NCBI RefSeq assembly: GCF_945869175.1
Contig: NZ_CAMBNZ010000001.1
Coordinates: forward strand, 1 to 64,000
DNA length: 64,000 bases
Source of the DNA: Limnohabitans sp. Rim8
Lineage (GTDB): Bacteria; Pseudomonadota; Gammaproteobacteria; Burkholderiales; Burkholderiaceae_C
Direction: 5' to 3'
The notes under the pieces were generated by a model. It was not told the DNA's origin and ran no database searches. It worked only from the letters and a program-made list of their open reading frames with translations. This document shows, piece by piece, positions 1 through 11,210 of this stretch (position 1 is its first letter; each line of letters opens with the position of its first letter). The position numbers were made by a program, and so were the translations under genes.

Positions 1-1307
1 ACAACAACCAAAGCGAGAATCTGCGCGACTTGGTGGATGCCGGGATTCGCAGCTTCAAGATCGAGGGCCGCTACAAAGACATGGCCTACGTCAAAAACAT
101 CACGGCCCATTACCGCAAATTGTTTGACGAAGTGCTGGCCGAGCGACCCGAGCTGGCAGCCGCTTCGCATGGACGCACCACCTTCAGCTTCGAGCCGGAC
201 CCGAACCAGAACTTCAACCGCGAGTTCACCGACTACTTTGTGCAAGGCCGCAAGGAAGACATAGGCGCATTCGACACGCCCAAGAATCCCGGCCAACCCA
301 TTGGCTGGGTGAGCAAGGTGACGCCCGAGCACGTCGAGATCACCACCGATGACCCTCTTACCGAACTGCACAACGGCGACGGCCTGTGCTACTACGACCT
401 GCAAAAGGAATTGATTGGCCTGCAGATCAACCGCGCCGAAGCACAAAAAGCAAAAGGTGTTTGGCGACTTTTTCCCAAAGACCCGATGGCCGGCTTCAAA
501 GACCTGCGCCAAGGCGTGCAGCTCAACCGCAACCGAGACATGCGCTGGGTGCGCACGCTGGACAAAAAATCCGCCGAGCGGCGCATGGGCGTTTGGCTGC
601 AGCTGGCTGAAAACAAAGATGGCCTGCAACTGACGCTGACCGACGAAGCCGGCCACAGCGCCACGGCGCGCACAGCCATCGCCTGGCAAGCCCCCAAAGA
701 CCCGAACCAGACCCAGGACAAACTCAAGAGCGCCTTGGGCAAGCTGGGCGACACTTTGTTCGAACCGTTGGACGTGCAGTTGTCCCTTTCCCGACCTTGG
801 TTTGTGCCGCCTTCACAACTCAACGCCCTGCGCCGCGATGCCGTGCAGGCGCTCGAAACCGCCCGTGCAGCAGGCTTGCATCGCCTCCCTCGCGCCGTGC
901 CCGTGTCGCCGCCAGTGGCTTACCCCGAAGACACGCTGAGCTATCTGGCCAATGTGTTCAACCAAAAGGCCCGTGACTTTTACGCCCAACATGGCGTCAA
1001 GGTCATCGAAGCGGCCTACGAAGCGCAAGAAGAATTGGGCGAAGTGAGCCTGATGATCACCAAGCATTGCGTGCGCTTTTCTTTGAGCCTTTGCCCCAAG
1101 CAAGCCAAAGGGGTGACCGGCGTGCAGGGCACCGTTAAAGCCGAGCCGATGCAATTGATCAACGGCAAGGAAAAACTCACCCTGCGCTTTGATTGCAAAC
1201 CCTGCGAAATGCATGTGGTGGGCAAGATCAAGAAGTCGGTGCTGAACGCAGTGCCGCAAAGCCCTGTGCAGTTTTACAAATCAAGGCCCGTGGTGGGCCT
1301 GCACTGA
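1..1307 (+). CDS. rlhA: Peptidase U32 family protein (RlhA/YdcP-like), 5' end cut by window start
   Basis: ORF runs from the window edge; U32-type motif DAGIRSFKIEGRYKDMAYV and C-terminal CKPCEMHVVGKIKK; long C-terminal extension resembles RlhA/YdcP. Confidence 0.75.
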   Translation, partial: NNQSENLRDLVDAGIRSFKIEGRYKDMAYVKNITAHYRKLFDEVLAERPELAAASHGRTTFSFEPDPNQNFNREFTDYFVQGRKEDIGAFDTPKNPGQPIGWVSKVTPEHVEITTDDPLTELHNGDGLCYYDLQKELIGLQINRAEAQKAKGVWRLFPKDPMAGFKDLRQGVQLNRNRDMRWVRTLDKKSAERRMGVWLQLAENKDGLQLTLTDEAGHSATARTAIAWQAPKDPNQTQDKLKSALGKLGDTLFEPLDVQLSLSRPWFVPPSQLNALRRDAVQALETARAAGLHRLPRAVPVSPPVAYPEDTLSYLANVFNQKARDFYAQHGVKVIEAAYEAQEELGEVSLMITKHCVRFSLSLCPKQAKGVTGVQGTVKAEPMQLINGKEKLTLRFDCKPCEMHVVGKIKKSVLNAVPQSPVQFYKSRPVVGLH

Positions 1308-1369
1308 CCCCCGAGCACGCCAACACCCTGCCGCACAAGACTTTCAGGGAAAAAGTCTCTCCCCAAGGC

Positions 1370-4300
1370 TCAGCCCAGCGGCTTGAAGAGTTCGTTCAAG
1401 TCCGATTCGCCAAACAGCGGCTCTTTGCGCTGCACCGATCCGGAATACATGTCCTGCGCCAACTGGGCTTTGCGCTCTTGCAGGGCCAACATGCGCTCTT
1501 CAATCGTGCCTTGGGCCACCAGTTTGAGCACCCACACACTTTGGGTTTGGCCAATGCGGTGGGCCCGGTCGGTGGCCTGGTTTTCCACCGCAGGGTTCCA
1601 CCAAGGGTCGTAATGGATCACGGTATCGGCCTGCGGCAGGTTCAGGCCCACACCCCCGGCTTTGAGGCTGATGAGGAACAAAGGCACCTGACCGCTGGTG
1701 AACTGGTCGATGATGGCGTCGCGGTTTTTACTTTGGCCTGTGAGTTTGACCCATGGGATGCCCAGGCGCGGCAACTCTTGCTCGATCAAACCGAGCATTT
1801 GGGTGAATTGCGAGAACAGCAAAATCTTGCGACCTTCGGCCACCATTTCGGGGAGCATGTCCAGCAATTGCTCCAACTTGGCCGATTGCTGCACTTGGCT
1901 GGCTGCACCGAGCTTGAGCAGTCGCGGATCACAACACACTTGCCTCAGCTTGAGCAAAGCGTCAAGGATGGTGATTTGCGATTTGGCCAAACCCTGCGCT
2001 TTCAAGGCGTCGCGCACGGTCTTTTCCATGCCCAAACGGATAGTTTCGTAGAGGTCAGCTTGTTGGCCTTGCAAAGGCACAGGCATCAAGGTCTCGATCT
2101 TGGGCGGCAGCTCGCTGGCCACCACATTTTTGGTGCGGCGCAGCATGAAGGGGGTGATGCGCTTGCGCAGCTGGTCCATTTTTTCGCTGCTGCCCTGGCG
2201 TTCGATGGGATTGCGAAACAACTCGGCAAAGCGCTTTTGACTGCCCAAAAAGCCGGGCATCAAAAAGTGGAACAGGCTCCACAACTCGCCCAAGTGGTTT
2301 TCCATGGGCGTACCCGACAGGCACAAACGGTGCGCTGCGGGGATATCCCCGACGGTCTGCGCAGCATGGGTATTGGCGTTTTTGATGTTTTGCGCTTCAT
2401 CCAGGACCAGAACATGCCAGTCCGTCGCCATCCACAGCGCACGGTCTCTGTGCAGCAATGAATAGGGCGTGAACACGATGTCAAAACCACTCAAGTCCTG
2501 AGACGCGTCATGCCGAGTCAGGCCGTGGTGAATGTGGGTGCGCAAACTGGGGCAAAAACGGGCCGCTTCGCGTTGCCAGTTGCCCAGCAAACTCACGGGC
2601 GCCACGATCAAGGCGGGCTGCGTGAGTCGCCCTGCATCCTTTTCGGTGAGGATGTGGGCCAGGGTTTGCAAGGTTTTACCCAAGCCCATGTCGTCGGCCA
2701 AGATGCCCGCCAGCTGGTGGGTGCGCAAAAACTGCAACCAGTTCAAACCTTGTTGTTGGTAGGGGCGCAAAGTGGCTTGCAAACTGGCCGGTACTGGCAC
2801 CTCGGGCAAGCTTTCAAAGCCGCGCATTTGCTGCACCAGATTCATCAGGCTTTGGGCGCCCGCCCAAACCACCCCCTCTCCCAGAGAGGCCGCGGTGCGC
2901 AAGGCTTCCAGGCGCGACAGGCGCAGTTCGTCACCACTCCAGTCACGGCCGCGCTCTGACACCAGCTCCATCAAGGTGCTCAGCCAAGGCGAGATCTTGG
3001 CGGTCGGCAACTTGACATAGCCCTCGCCTTGCAGGTCAGGCAAGTACAAAAACGGGGGCAGCACGGTTTTTTCGCCCTCTTCGGCGTTGCTGCAGATTTG
3101 CGCCAGCGTAGTCAAGATGGTGGGCACCCAGGGCAGGATGTTGACACGCTGACCATCGATGTCCATGCCGAGAGACAAATCAAACCACGGCGAGGTTTCT
3201 GGCGCTTCTTCGTCGCCCGACAAATCGATGTGCACGTCATCGGCTTGGCGCAGCCAAGGGCTTGCGCCCGAGATGAAATGCACGTCCAAGCCCGCATGGC
3301 GCCAAGGAGTGAAGTCGCACTCCACCCATTCGAGCCAGCGCTGCTGCGACTGATCGGGAGGCAACACCAGCATGTTGGCGTCGAAAGTGACCAGCCCCAA
3401 AGCGGCGAGTTCATCCCAAGCTTTGCGCTCACTGGGCAGGTCACGCAGCAACATGCGCGCTTGTGCGCCCTGCCCCACCAAGACGCGGTGTTGGGTGCCT
3501 GGCCAAAACCCGCGGTGGCCGCCGTAGTCAAACGTCAACTCGGCCATGAACAGGCCCTGCAAACTGCGCTCTGCGGGATGCACAGGCGCAATGTCGAGCA
3601 CGGCGCGGGGCTGGACGCCTCGGATTTCCGGCATCTTCTGAATCACGGGCGGCAGGGGCACAGGGCCCAAACGCTCCAGCAATTGGTTTTGGAACTTGAA
3701 CGCCACGCTCTCGGGCAACACAGGCGCGTTGGACAAGACTTGCAGCTCATTGGCACTCAAGCCCTGCGTGTCCAACGGGCCGCAAAGGCCTTGCACCGTG
3801 TCCATGAAAAAAGGGGGCTGGTTCAAGCCAAACACCACGCCCGAACGAACTGGCTGCATGCTGAGCTGCCAGCCACCTGGCAAATGGTCTTGGCCAACAA
3901 CCTCACGCCAAGTTCCGACCAAAGCTTCAGGAGCGTCTTGCCAGCGTAAAGCGATGCCCTCCTCGTCCGACACCAACCGGCCGGTTTGGCTGCACAGTTG
4001 CAACAACAATTGGCCCGGCATGCCGTGCAGCTTCACCTCGCTTTGGAAACCATAAGAGCTGAAGCTGCTGGCGGCAGGGCAAGCCTTCAACAGGTCAAAA
4101 ATATCGCGGTCTAAAGGGCTGCTGGTTTGCCAGATGGGGTCGTGCGATGAGGGTTCGTTGCTCAACTTTTTGGCTTTGCCCCACTCGCCATTGCGCTTTT
4201 GCGCAGCCCGCTTAACGGCCAAGTGAAAGACGGGTTTGTAGGCGGTTTGCACGACCGACAAGCAGTACACAAACTGGTCGTGCGTGCTCCCAGGCAAGGC

Positions 4301-4771
4301 ATAAGCAGCCGGGCCGTTGGCGTTTTCCAGCCGGTTGAGCCAGTCGCGCACCTGGTATTCGGCATGGCTCAGCGCCCGCTCTTTTTCCATCAGGGAGCGG
4401 CGCTCCAACACCTCGACAGAGGGGCCATCAGGACCCCATTCGTTCAGAAGGGCCAAGCCTTGCATCGACGCCAAAATGCCCAGCGCCGCACCGTGCTTGC
4501 AGTAGCGCCCCACCTGGCAAGTGCAGCCACTTCGCCACTCGGCCAAATTGCCACCCGCACTCACCCGCAGTTCGGCATTGACCGCGTAGGGTTGTGCATC
4601 GTTGCCCTGCACTTGGCCCTGCAAACGCCAGCCGTCACCGTCGGGCGACAGCTGTGAGGACAAGACCTTGTCTTGCAGGTACAAGGTGGTGCCGCGCGAC
4701 CAAGCCCCCTGGTCAAAGTAAAAAGCCAGTTGCGAAGGCGGGAACCACTGGGCCGGGTTGTTGGACTTCAT
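1370..4771 (-). CDS. SNF2-family DEAD/DEAH helicase with N-terminal SWIM zinc finger
   Basis: SWIM CTCQVGRYCKHG, Walker A DDMGLGKTLQTL, DEAQ box, motif VI ATDRAHRIGQ. Confidence 0.93.
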   Translation of the reverse strand: MKSNNPAQWFPPSQLAFYFDQGAWSRGTTLYLQDKVLSSQLSPDGDGWRLQGQVQGNDAQPYAVNAELRVSAGGNLAEWRSGCTCQVGRYCKHGAALGILASMQGLALLNEWGPDGPSVEVLERRSLMEKERALSHAEYQVRDWLNRLENANGPAAYALPGSTHDQFVYCLSVVQTAYKPVFHLAVKRAAQKRNGEWGKAKKLSNEPSSHDPIWQTSSPLDRDIFDLLKACPAASSFSSYGFQSEVKLHGMPGQLLLQLCSQTGRLVSDEEGIALRWQDAPEALVGTWREVVGQDHLPGGWQLSMQPVRSGVVFGLNQPPFFMDTVQGLCGPLDTQGLSANELQVLSNAPVLPESVAFKFQNQLLERLGPVPLPPVIQKMPEIRGVQPRAVLDIAPVHPAERSLQGLFMAELTFDYGGHRGFWPGTQHRVLVGQGAQARMLLRDLPSERKAWDELAALGLVTFDANMLVLPPDQSQQRWLEWVECDFTPWRHAGLDVHFISGASPWLRQADDVHIDLSGDEEAPETSPWFDLSLGMDIDGQRVNILPWVPTILTTLAQICSNAEEGEKTVLPPFLYLPDLQGEGYVKLPTAKISPWLSTLMELVSERGRDWSGDELRLSRLEALRTAASLGEGVVWAGAQSLMNLVQQMRGFESLPEVPVPASLQATLRPYQQQGLNWLQFLRTHQLAGILADDMGLGKTLQTLAHILTEKDAGRLTQPALIVAPVSLLGNWQREAARFCPSLRTHIHHGLTRHDASQDLSGFDIVFTPYSLLHRDRALWMATDWHVLVLDEAQNIKNANTHAAQTVGDIPAAHRLCLSGTPMENHLGELWSLFHFLMPGFLGSQKRFAELFRNPIERQGSSEKMDQLRKRITPFMLRRTKNVVASELPPKIETLMPVPLQGQQADLYETIRLGMEKTVRDALKAQGLAKSQITILDALLKLRQVCCDPRLLKLGAASQVQQSAKLEQLLDMLPEMVAEGRKILLFSQFTQMLGLIEQELPRLGIPWVKLTGQSKNRDAIIDQFTSGQVPLFLISLKAGGVGLNLPQADTVIHYDPWWNPAVENQATDRAHRIGQTQSVWVLKLVAQGTIEERMLALQERKAQLAQDMYSGSVQRKEPLFGESDLNELFKPLG

Positions 4772-4783
4772 GCGCGCAACAAA

Positions 4784-7700
4784 TCAACCGACCCACTTGC
4801 GGGCGTTTTGCCACACACGCAACCACGGGCTGGGGGCGTTGATGCCCCCCGACGAGACCAGATCTGTCCAGCTCATCTGCACATTCCGAAACACGCGCTC
4901 AGGGTGCGGCATCATGGCCGTGAAGCGGCCATCCGCCGTGGTCACGGCCGTAAGGCCACCCGCGCTGCCGTTGGGGTTGAAGGGGTACTGCTCGGTCGCC
5001 TGTCCGTGGTTGTCCACAAAGCGCAGTGCGCCAATGGCCTGCGCCGCATTGCCCCGGTGCTTGAAGTTGGTCAAGCCTTCACCGTGCGCCACGGCGATCG
5101 GCAGACGGCTGCCCGCCATGCCTTGCAAAAACAGGCTGGGCGATTCGAGCACCTCGACCATGGACAGGCGGGCTTCAAAACGCTCGCTATGGTTGGTGGT
5201 GAAGCGCGGCCAAGCCTCAGCGCCCGGGATGATGTCGGCCAGTTCCGCAAACATCTGGCAGCCGTTGCACACGCCCAGTCCGAATGTGTCGGTGCGGCCA
5301 AAAAAGCCTTTGAACTGCTCGGCCAATGCCGGGTTGAAGGTGATGCTGCGCGCCCAGCCGATGCCCGCGCCCAGCGTGTCGCCGTAGCTGAAACCACCGC
5401 ATGCCACCAGACCTTTGAAGTCGGCCAACTTGGCACGGCCCGATTGCAGGTCGGTCATGTGCACGTCGTGCGACTCAAAGCCCGCTTTGTGGAAGGCGTA
5501 GGCCATCTCCACATGCGAGTTGACACCCTGCTCGCGCAGGATCGCCACTTTGGGGCGCGACAGGTTCAGGAACGGTGCGGCCACGTTCTCGGCCGGGTCA
5601 AAGCTCAGCGCCACGTGCATGCCGGGGTCATTGGCCTGGCCTGCGGCCGCGTGTTCGGCGTCGGCGCAAGCCGGGTTGTCGCGCTGCTGGCAAATCTTCC
5701 AGCTCACGCTGTCCCAGACCTGGTGCAGGTTGTCGAGTTTGGCGGCAAACACCTCTTTCGTGTCGCGCCAGATGCTGAGTTCGCCCACGCCTTTTTGAAT
5801 GGTGGATTGAACGGGTCGGGTCTTGCCAATCACATGGGTGTGTTTGGACAGACCGTGCTCGCGCAGGGTTTGCAGCACCGCGTTGCGCTGGGACGTGCGC
5901 ACTTGCAGCACCACACCCAGCTCTTCGTTGAACAGGGCTTTGAGGGTGAGTTCTTCGCGGCGAGCACTGACTTGGCCCGCCCAGTTCTTGGCATCGCCAT
6001 GGTCAGCGCGGCTGTCAGAGATGCCGTCGCCTTCGGTGACCAACATGTCCACATTGAGCGCCACGCCCACATGGCCTGCAAAAGCCATTTCGGCCACGGC
6101 GGCCAGCAAGCCGCCGTCGCTGCGGTCGTGGTAGGCCAGAACCTGGCCTTTGGCGCGCAAATCATTGACGGCGTTCACCAGATTCACCAGGCTTTTCGGG
6201 TCTTCCAGGTCGGGGACGCTGTCACCAAACTGGCCCAGCACCTGGCCGAGCACGCTGCCGCCCATGCGCTTGTGGCCTTGGCCCAGGTCGATCAGCAACA
6301 AGCTGCTGTCGCCCTCTTGCGCGTCCAACTGCGGCGTCAGCGTGCCGCGCACATCGGTCAAGCTGGCAAAGGCGGTGATGATCAGGCTGATTGGCGAGGT
6401 GACCTTGTGGGTCACCTCGCCATCAGATTGCCACAGCGTGCGCATCGACAAACTGTCTTTGCCCACAGGAATCGAGATGCCCAGCGCTGGGCACAGTTCC
6501 ATGCCCACGGCCTTGACGGTTTCGTACAAAGCGGCGTCTTCGCCCGGCTCGCCGCAAGCGGCCATCCAGTTGGCCGACATCTTGACGCGGGGCAACTCGA
6601 TGGGCGCGGCCAGCAAATTGGTGATGGCCTCGGCCACGGCCATCCGGCCAGAAGCGGCAGCGTTGAGTGAGGCCAGCGGCGTGCGTTCGCCCATGCTCAT
6701 GGCCTCTCCAGCGAAGCCCGCGTAGTCGGCCAGGGTCACAGCCACATCGGCCACAGGCACTTGCCAGGGGCCGACCATCTGGTCGCGGTGGGTCAGGCCG
6801 CCCACGGCGCGGTCGCCAATGGTGATCAAAAAGCGTTTGGATGCCACGGTGGGGTGGCTCAGGACGTCAATCACGGCTTGTTGCAGCGAAACGCCTGTGA
6901 GGTCCATGGCAGGTGACTGGCGCACCACGGTCTTCACATCACGGTGCATCTTGGGCGGTTTGCCCAGCAGCACGTCCATGGGCATGTCCACCGGTGATTC
7001 TTGGCCTTTGTCTTCCAGCACCAGTTGGCGCTCGTTGGTGGCCACACCGATCACGGCAAATGGGCAGCGCTCGCGCTCACAAAAGGCGGTGAATTGCGCC
7101 AAAGACTCGGGCGCAATCGCCATCACATAGCGTTCCTGGCTCTCGTTGGACCAAATTTCTTTGGGCGACAGGCCAGATTCTTCGAGCTTCACGGCACGCA
7201 AATCGAAGCGAGCGCCCCGACCGGCGTCGTGGGTCAGTTCGGGGAAGGCGTTGGACAAACCACCCGCGCCCACGTCGTGTATGGCCAAAATCGGGTTTTG
7301 GCTGCCTTGCGCCCAGCAATGGTTGATGACCTCTTGCGCCCGCCGCTCGATCTCTGGGTTGCCCCGCTGCACCGAATCAAAATCCAGATCTGCCGCATTG
7401 GTGCCGGTGGCCATGGAGCTGGCCGCGCTGCCGCCCATGCCAATGCGCATGCCGGGACCACCCAGCTGGATCAGCAAGCTGCCCGCCGGAAACACGATCT
7501 TTGTCGTTTGCTGGGCGTCAATTTGGCCCAGACCGCCAGCGATCATGATGGGCTTGTGGTACCCGCGCACCACGCCATCCACGGTCTGCTCATATTCACG
7601 GAAATAGCCCAACAAATTCGGGCGACCAAACTCGTTGTTGAACGCCGCGCCCCCCAGTGGGCCTTCGGTCATGATTTGCAAGGGGCTCGCGATGTGCTCT

Positions 7701-8797
7701 GGCTTGCCGCCCACTTGGTCCGACATGCCGCCCCAAAGCTTGGACACGGTGAATCCGCTCAAGCCCGCCTTGGGCTTGGAGCCGCGGCCTGTGGCACCCT
7801 CGTCGCGGATCTCACCGCCCGCGCCAGTCAATGCGCCGGGGAACGGCGAAATCGCGGTCGGGTGGTTGTGGGTCTCCACCTTCATCAGCACATGGTGCAA
7901 GGCCTCTTCGGTCTGGTAAGCCGCGCCCGGCTGCACCGCATCAGCGGACATCCGGGCGACAAAACGCTCCACCTTGTGGCCTTCCATCACCGAAGCATTG
8001 TCCGAATACGCCACCACCGTGTGCTGTGGGCTGCACTGGTGGGTGTTTCGGATCATGCCAAACAGGCTCTTGGGCTGGGCCACACCGTCGATGGTGAACT
8101 CGGCGTTGAAAATCTTGTGGCGGCAATGCTCGCTGTTGGCCTGGGCGAACATCATCAGCTCCACATCGGTGGGGTTGCGCTTCAGACCCGTGAAGGCGGT
8201 GACCAAATACGCGATCTCGTCATCGGCCAGGGCCAAGCCCCAGGCCTTGTTGGCCGCCTCCAAAGACGCACGCCCGCCGCCCAGCACATCCACATGGGCC
8301 ATCGCAGCGGGCTCCAAGGCGGTGAACAAAGCTGCGGCCTCATCGCGGCTGGGCATGGCCGACTCGGTCATGCGGTCGTGCAGCACCACGGCCACTTGGC
8401 GCCACTGCTCGACATTCAGCTTGGCGGTCCCCAGCAGGCCCGACTTCATCATCAGGCGGTATTCGGTCAGGCGTTCCACGCGGCGCACATCAAAACCGCA
8501 GTTGTGCGCGATGTCGGTGGCTTTGGACGCCCAAGGCGACACGGTGCCCAAACGGGGGCTGACCACGATCACGGGGCCATCAACAGGTCCTGCATAGGGC
8601 TCGCCGTAGGTCAAAAGTGACAACAAGGTTTGTTTTTGGGCTGCCGCCAAAGGCCCCACGGTGGCCACCAAATGCACAAAGCGGGCCGAGACACCGAGAA
8701 TTTGCGGTGAAACCTCGGCCAGACGCGGCAAAAGCTGGGCCACGCGAAAGTCGCTGAGGGCGCTGGCGCCTTCAAAAGTCGTGATGTGCAGGGACAC
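4784..8797 (-). CDS. purL: Phosphoribosylformylglycinamidine synthase
   Basis: 1337 aa; [18 protein letters not shown]-terminal glutamine amidotransferase [11 protein letters not shown] start. Confidence 0.97.
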   Translation of the reverse strand: MSLHITTFEGASALSDFRVAQLLPRLAEVSPQILGVSARFVHLVATVGPLAAAQKQTLLSLLTYGEPYAGPVDGPVIVVSPRLGTVSPWASKATDIAHNCGFDVRRVERLTEYRLMMKSGLLGTAKLNVEQWRQVAVVLHDRMTESAMPSRDEAAALFTALEPAAMAHVDVLGGGRASLEAANKAWGLALADDEIAYLVTAFTGLKRNPTDVELMMFAQANSEHCRHKIFNAEFTIDGVAQPKSLFGMIRNTHQCSPQHTVVAYSDNASVMEGHKVERFVARMSADAVQPGAAYQTEEALHHVLMKVETHNHPTAISPFPGALTGAGGEIRDEGATGRGSKPKAGLSGFTVSKLWGGMSDQVGGKPEHIASPLQIMTEGPLGGAAFNNEFGRPNLLGYFREYEQTVDGVVRGYHKPIMIAGGLGQIDAQQTTKIVFPAGSLLIQLGGPGMRIGMGGSAASSMATGTNAADLDFDSVQRGNPEIERRAQEVINHCWAQGSQNPILAIHDVGAGGLSNAFPELTHDAGRGARFDLRAVKLEESGLSPKEIWSNESQERYVMAIAPESLAQFTAFCERERCPFAVIGVATNERQLVLEDKGQESPVDMPMDVLLGKPPKMHRDVKTVVRQSPAMDLTGVSLQQAVIDVLSHPTVASKRFLITIGDRAVGGLTHRDQMVGPWQVPVADVAVTLADYAGFAGEAMSMGERTPLASLNAAASGRMAVAEAITNLLAAPIELPRVKMSANWMAACGEPGEDAALYETVKAVGMELCPALGISIPVGKDSLSMRTLWQSDGEVTHKVTSPISLIITAFASLTDVRGTLTPQLDAQEGDSSLLLIDLGQGHKRMGGSVLGQVLGQFGDSVPDLEDPKSLVNLVNAVNDLRAKGQVLAYHDRSDGGLLAAVAEMAFAGHVGVALNVDMLVTEGDGISDSRADHGDAKNWAGQVSARREELTLKALFNEELGVVLQVRTSQRNAVLQTLREHGLSKHTHVIGKTRPVQSTIQKGVGELSIWRDTKEVFAAKLDNLHQVWDSVSWKICQQRDNPACADAEHAAAGQANDPGMHVALSFDPAENVAAPFLNLSRPKVAILREQGVNSHVEMAYAFHKAGFESHDVHMTDLQSGRAKLADFKGLVACGGFSYGDTLGAGIGWARSITFNPALAEQFKGFFGRTDTFGLGVCNGCQMFAELADIIPGAEAWPRFTTNHSERFEARLSMVEVLESPSLFLQGMAGSRLPIAVAHGEGLTNFKHRGNAAQAIGALRFVDNHGQATEQYPFNPNGSAGGLTAVTTADGRFTAMMPHPERVFRNVQMSWTDLVSSGGINAPSPWLRVWQNARKWVG

Positions 8798-8941
8798 GGG
8801 GTGGCCTTGTAAAGGGACGGAAAACCGGTGGTCCGGGGCCGCTGACTGGGGCTGGTCGGCAAAGGCGGTATTTTAACGGGGGAAACCCTGATTTGAAGGC
8901 GCGATGGACAGATCCTGCACTTGTCTTTTTCAAGCAGGAAA

Positions 8942-8969
8942 AAGCCGTGCGGCGGACGCTGCACGGCTT
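8942..8969 (-). terminator. Rho-independent terminator of the SAF-oxidoreductase operon
   Basis: Inverted repeat AAGCCGTGC/GCACGGCTT followed on the minus strand by a T run (TTTTTCC). Confidence 0.8.
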
Positions 8970-8995
8970 GGCTGATCACCCCCAGGCAAGAGCGT

Positions 8996-10339
8996 TCAAC
9001 CCTGCACCGAAGTCGCCTCCATCTCGCGCCGGATTTGGTAGGCATGGGTGCTGGTGTCCATGGCCACATCCTCCCAGCTCAGGCTTTGGCCCTTGGCCAC
9101 GGGACGGATGACCTTGACGCCGTGGGCCAAGCCCAGCGGCACGCCACCCATGCGCTTGGAAGTGGCCGCCGGCAACAACTTGCCCCACACCGTGTACCCG
9201 CCCTCGCCGTCCAGCATGTCGCCGGGTTTGAGGTCGCGCTTGGCGGTGGCCACCACATCGGCGTTCCAGCCGATGGCCACGCCAGTGGGCTCGTTGCGCA
9301 AAGCGACGCTGGCCACGCTCACGCCGACCTCCAGGCCGATCAGGTGCCAGCGCTTGTACAGCGTGAAGTAATGGCCTGAAGGGTCGGTGTGGGCGTTGTA
9401 CTCTTCAAAACAGTTCTTGATGTAATCGGTTTCGGCCTCTACGGTGACCCACACGCCCATTCGGATGTCGTAGGGGATTTTGCGGCCGTCGGTTTCGAGG
9501 CTCGAGATCACCTCGACCATGCCTTTGCGCTCCAACACGCCACCTTCCGAGATCGGGCGGGTGACGTAAGGGATGTCTTCCACACTGGCGGGCGGATACA
9601 GCAAGCCGTTGCTGGGCACGCCCAGGCCGGTGGCGTTGGACACAGCGGTGCTCTCGATCGAGGGCTTGGAGCCATCCAAAAAGCTGTTGAACATTTTGGG
9701 GTTCAGGCCGCCACGTTCGGCTTGCTCGGGCGTGAGGCCGTAATAGCCCCAGACGGTCTCGGGTGTGGATTCAGAGAAATGCGGCAACCATTTGTGGCCC
9801 CGACCCGCCGCCACCACCGGAAAACCGCAGGTGCGGGCCCAATCCACCAGATCACAAATGAGCGCAGGCTGATCGCCAAATGCCAGCGAATAGACCACCC
9901 CCGCTGTTTGGGCACGGGTGGCGAGCAAGGGGCCACAAAAGGCGTCGGCTTCGACCGTCACGTTGACCACATGTTTGCGGTGGGCAAAGGCTTCCAGAAT
10001 GTGGTCCACCGCATGCAGGGGCGAGCCTGTGCACTCCACCAGCACGTCCACCGCCGGGTGGCGCACCAGGCTTTGCCAGTCTTCGCCCACAAAAGTAGTA
10101 CCGTTTTTGACAGCATCGTCCAAGGTGGTGGCGGTCAGGCGCTCTGGGTTCCAGCCCACACGGGCCAAGTTGGCGCGCGCGCTGTCAGGCGACAGGTCGG
10201 CAATGCCCACCAAATGCACGCCGGGGGTGCGCGGGATTTGCGCCAGGTACATGGAGCCGAATTTGCCCGCGCCGATCAGACCGATGCGGATGGGGCGGTT
10301 TTCAGCGGCGCGTTGCAGAAGTTTGGCGTGCAAGTTCAT
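8996..10339 (-). CDS. Homoserine dehydrogenase-like NAD(P)-dependent oxidoreductase with C-terminal SAF domain
   Basis: N-terminal Rossmann motif RIGLIGAGKFGSMY; C-terminal SAF-like AKRDLKPGDMLDGEGGYTVWGKL. Confidence 0.85.
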   Translation of the reverse strand: MNLHAKLLQRAAENRPIRIGLIGAGKFGSMYLAQIPRTPGVHLVGIADLSPDSARANLARVGWNPERLTATTLDDAVKNGTTFVGEDWQSLVRHPAVDVLVECTGSPLHAVDHILEAFAHRKHVVNVTVEADAFCGPLLATRAQTAGVVYSLAFGDQPALICDLVDWARTCGFPVVAAGRGHKWLPHFSESTPETVWGYYGLTPEQAERGGLNPKMFNSFLDGSKPSIESTAVSNATGLGVPSNGLLYPPASVEDIPYVTRPISEGGVLERKGMVEVISSLETDGRKIPYDIRMGVWVTVEAETDYIKNCFEEYNAHTDPSGHYFTLYKRWHLIGLEVGVSVASVALRNEPTGVAIGWNADVVATAKRDLKPGDMLDGEGGYTVWGKLLPAATSKRMGGVPLGLAHGVKVIRPVAKGQSLSWEDVAMDTSTHAYQIRREMEATSVQG

Positions 10340-11208
10340 GCGGCTTCTTTCAAAACATCCAGCGAGGTTTTCAGGGCGCTTTCAGGCATGCCGCCCTTCC
10401 AAGGCAAGTCCACCGGGTAGCTGTTCACCAAGCAATCGTCGGGCAGGCAGCTGATGGGGGTGAAGTCACGGTGTGCAATGTATTCGGGGCGCTTGTGTCG
10501 GCGGATGTGGTTGGACACTGTGCACAGGCTCAGGTAAACGCTCACGCGGTTCCAAGGCGACAAGTTGCTGGCCGAGGCATGCACCAAGCAGCTGTGGAAC
10601 AGGATCATCGAGCCCGCTGGACCGGTGGGGCTGACGATGCCGCCTTCTTTGCCACCTGCACGTTCCACCAACTGGGCGATCAAGTCGTTGTCCACCGTCC
10701 ACAGCGGATAACTGGTGGTCGACAAGTCGTGCTTGGCCTCAACCACGCCTTTTTTGTGGCTGCCGGGGATGAACATCAGCGGGCCGTTGAAGGGGTTCAC
10801 ATCGTCCAGAAAAATCGCCACATTCATGGCCCGCTCGGTGGGCATCATGTCGTCATTGAGCCAAGTGCCGTAGTCCTGGTGCCATTGCCACACATCGCCC
10901 TCGAACGCCATCTTGCCGTTGATCTTGAACTGGTGCATGTACAGCGCTTCGCCAAACAAGTCTTGCACCGGCTCGATCATGCGGGGGTGGCGAGCGAGCT
11001 TGGCAAAGGGCTCGCTGTACATGTGGGCCGCAAAGTTGGTGCGCACGGCGTCACTGCCTTTTTCGCGCACGTTGTAAGCCTCGCGGCGGCTGTAAAGCTC
11101 GGGCACCGCATCGGTCAGATTTTTAGTCTCTTCAGGTGTGAACAGGCCAGGAAAAAACAAATACCCTTCACGGTCAAATTGTTCCAATTGTTCGGGGGTC
11201 AGTCTCAT
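10336..11208 (-). CDS. Phytanoyl-CoA dioxygenase (PhyH) family protein
   Basis: WQWHQDYGTW (HxD) and LFHSCLVHASASNLSPWNRVSVY (distal H and R); ATGA overlap with downstream oxidoreductase. Confidence 0.88.
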   Translation of the reverse strand: MRLTPEQLEQFDREGYLFFPGLFTPEETKNLTDAVPELYSRREAYNVREKGSDAVRTNFAAHMYSEPFAKLARHPRMIEPVQDLFGEALYMHQFKINGKMAFEGDVWQWHQDYGTWLNDDMMPTERAMNVAIFLDDVNPFNGPLMFIPGSHKKGVVEAKHDLSTTSYPLWTVDNDLIAQLVERAGGKEGGIVSPTGPAGSMILFHSCLVHASASNLSPWNRVSVYLSLCTVSNHIRRHKRPEYIAHRDFTPISCLPDDCLVNSYPVDLPWKGGMPESALKTSLDVLKEAA

Positions 11209-11210
11209 GC

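Noticed and set aside
1338-1358. AGACTTT/AAAGTCT inverted repeat between the U32 peptidase and SNF2 helicase genes
   Set aside because: Only 7-bp AT-rich arms and no clear T run; too weak to call a terminator
4673-6670. 665-aa plus-strand ORF antisense to purL
   Set aside because: Antisense shadow ORF from GC-rich codon bias; no recognisable domain
7001-8620. 539-aa plus-strand ORF antisense to purL
   Set aside because: Same reason; purL is complete and unambiguous on the minus strand
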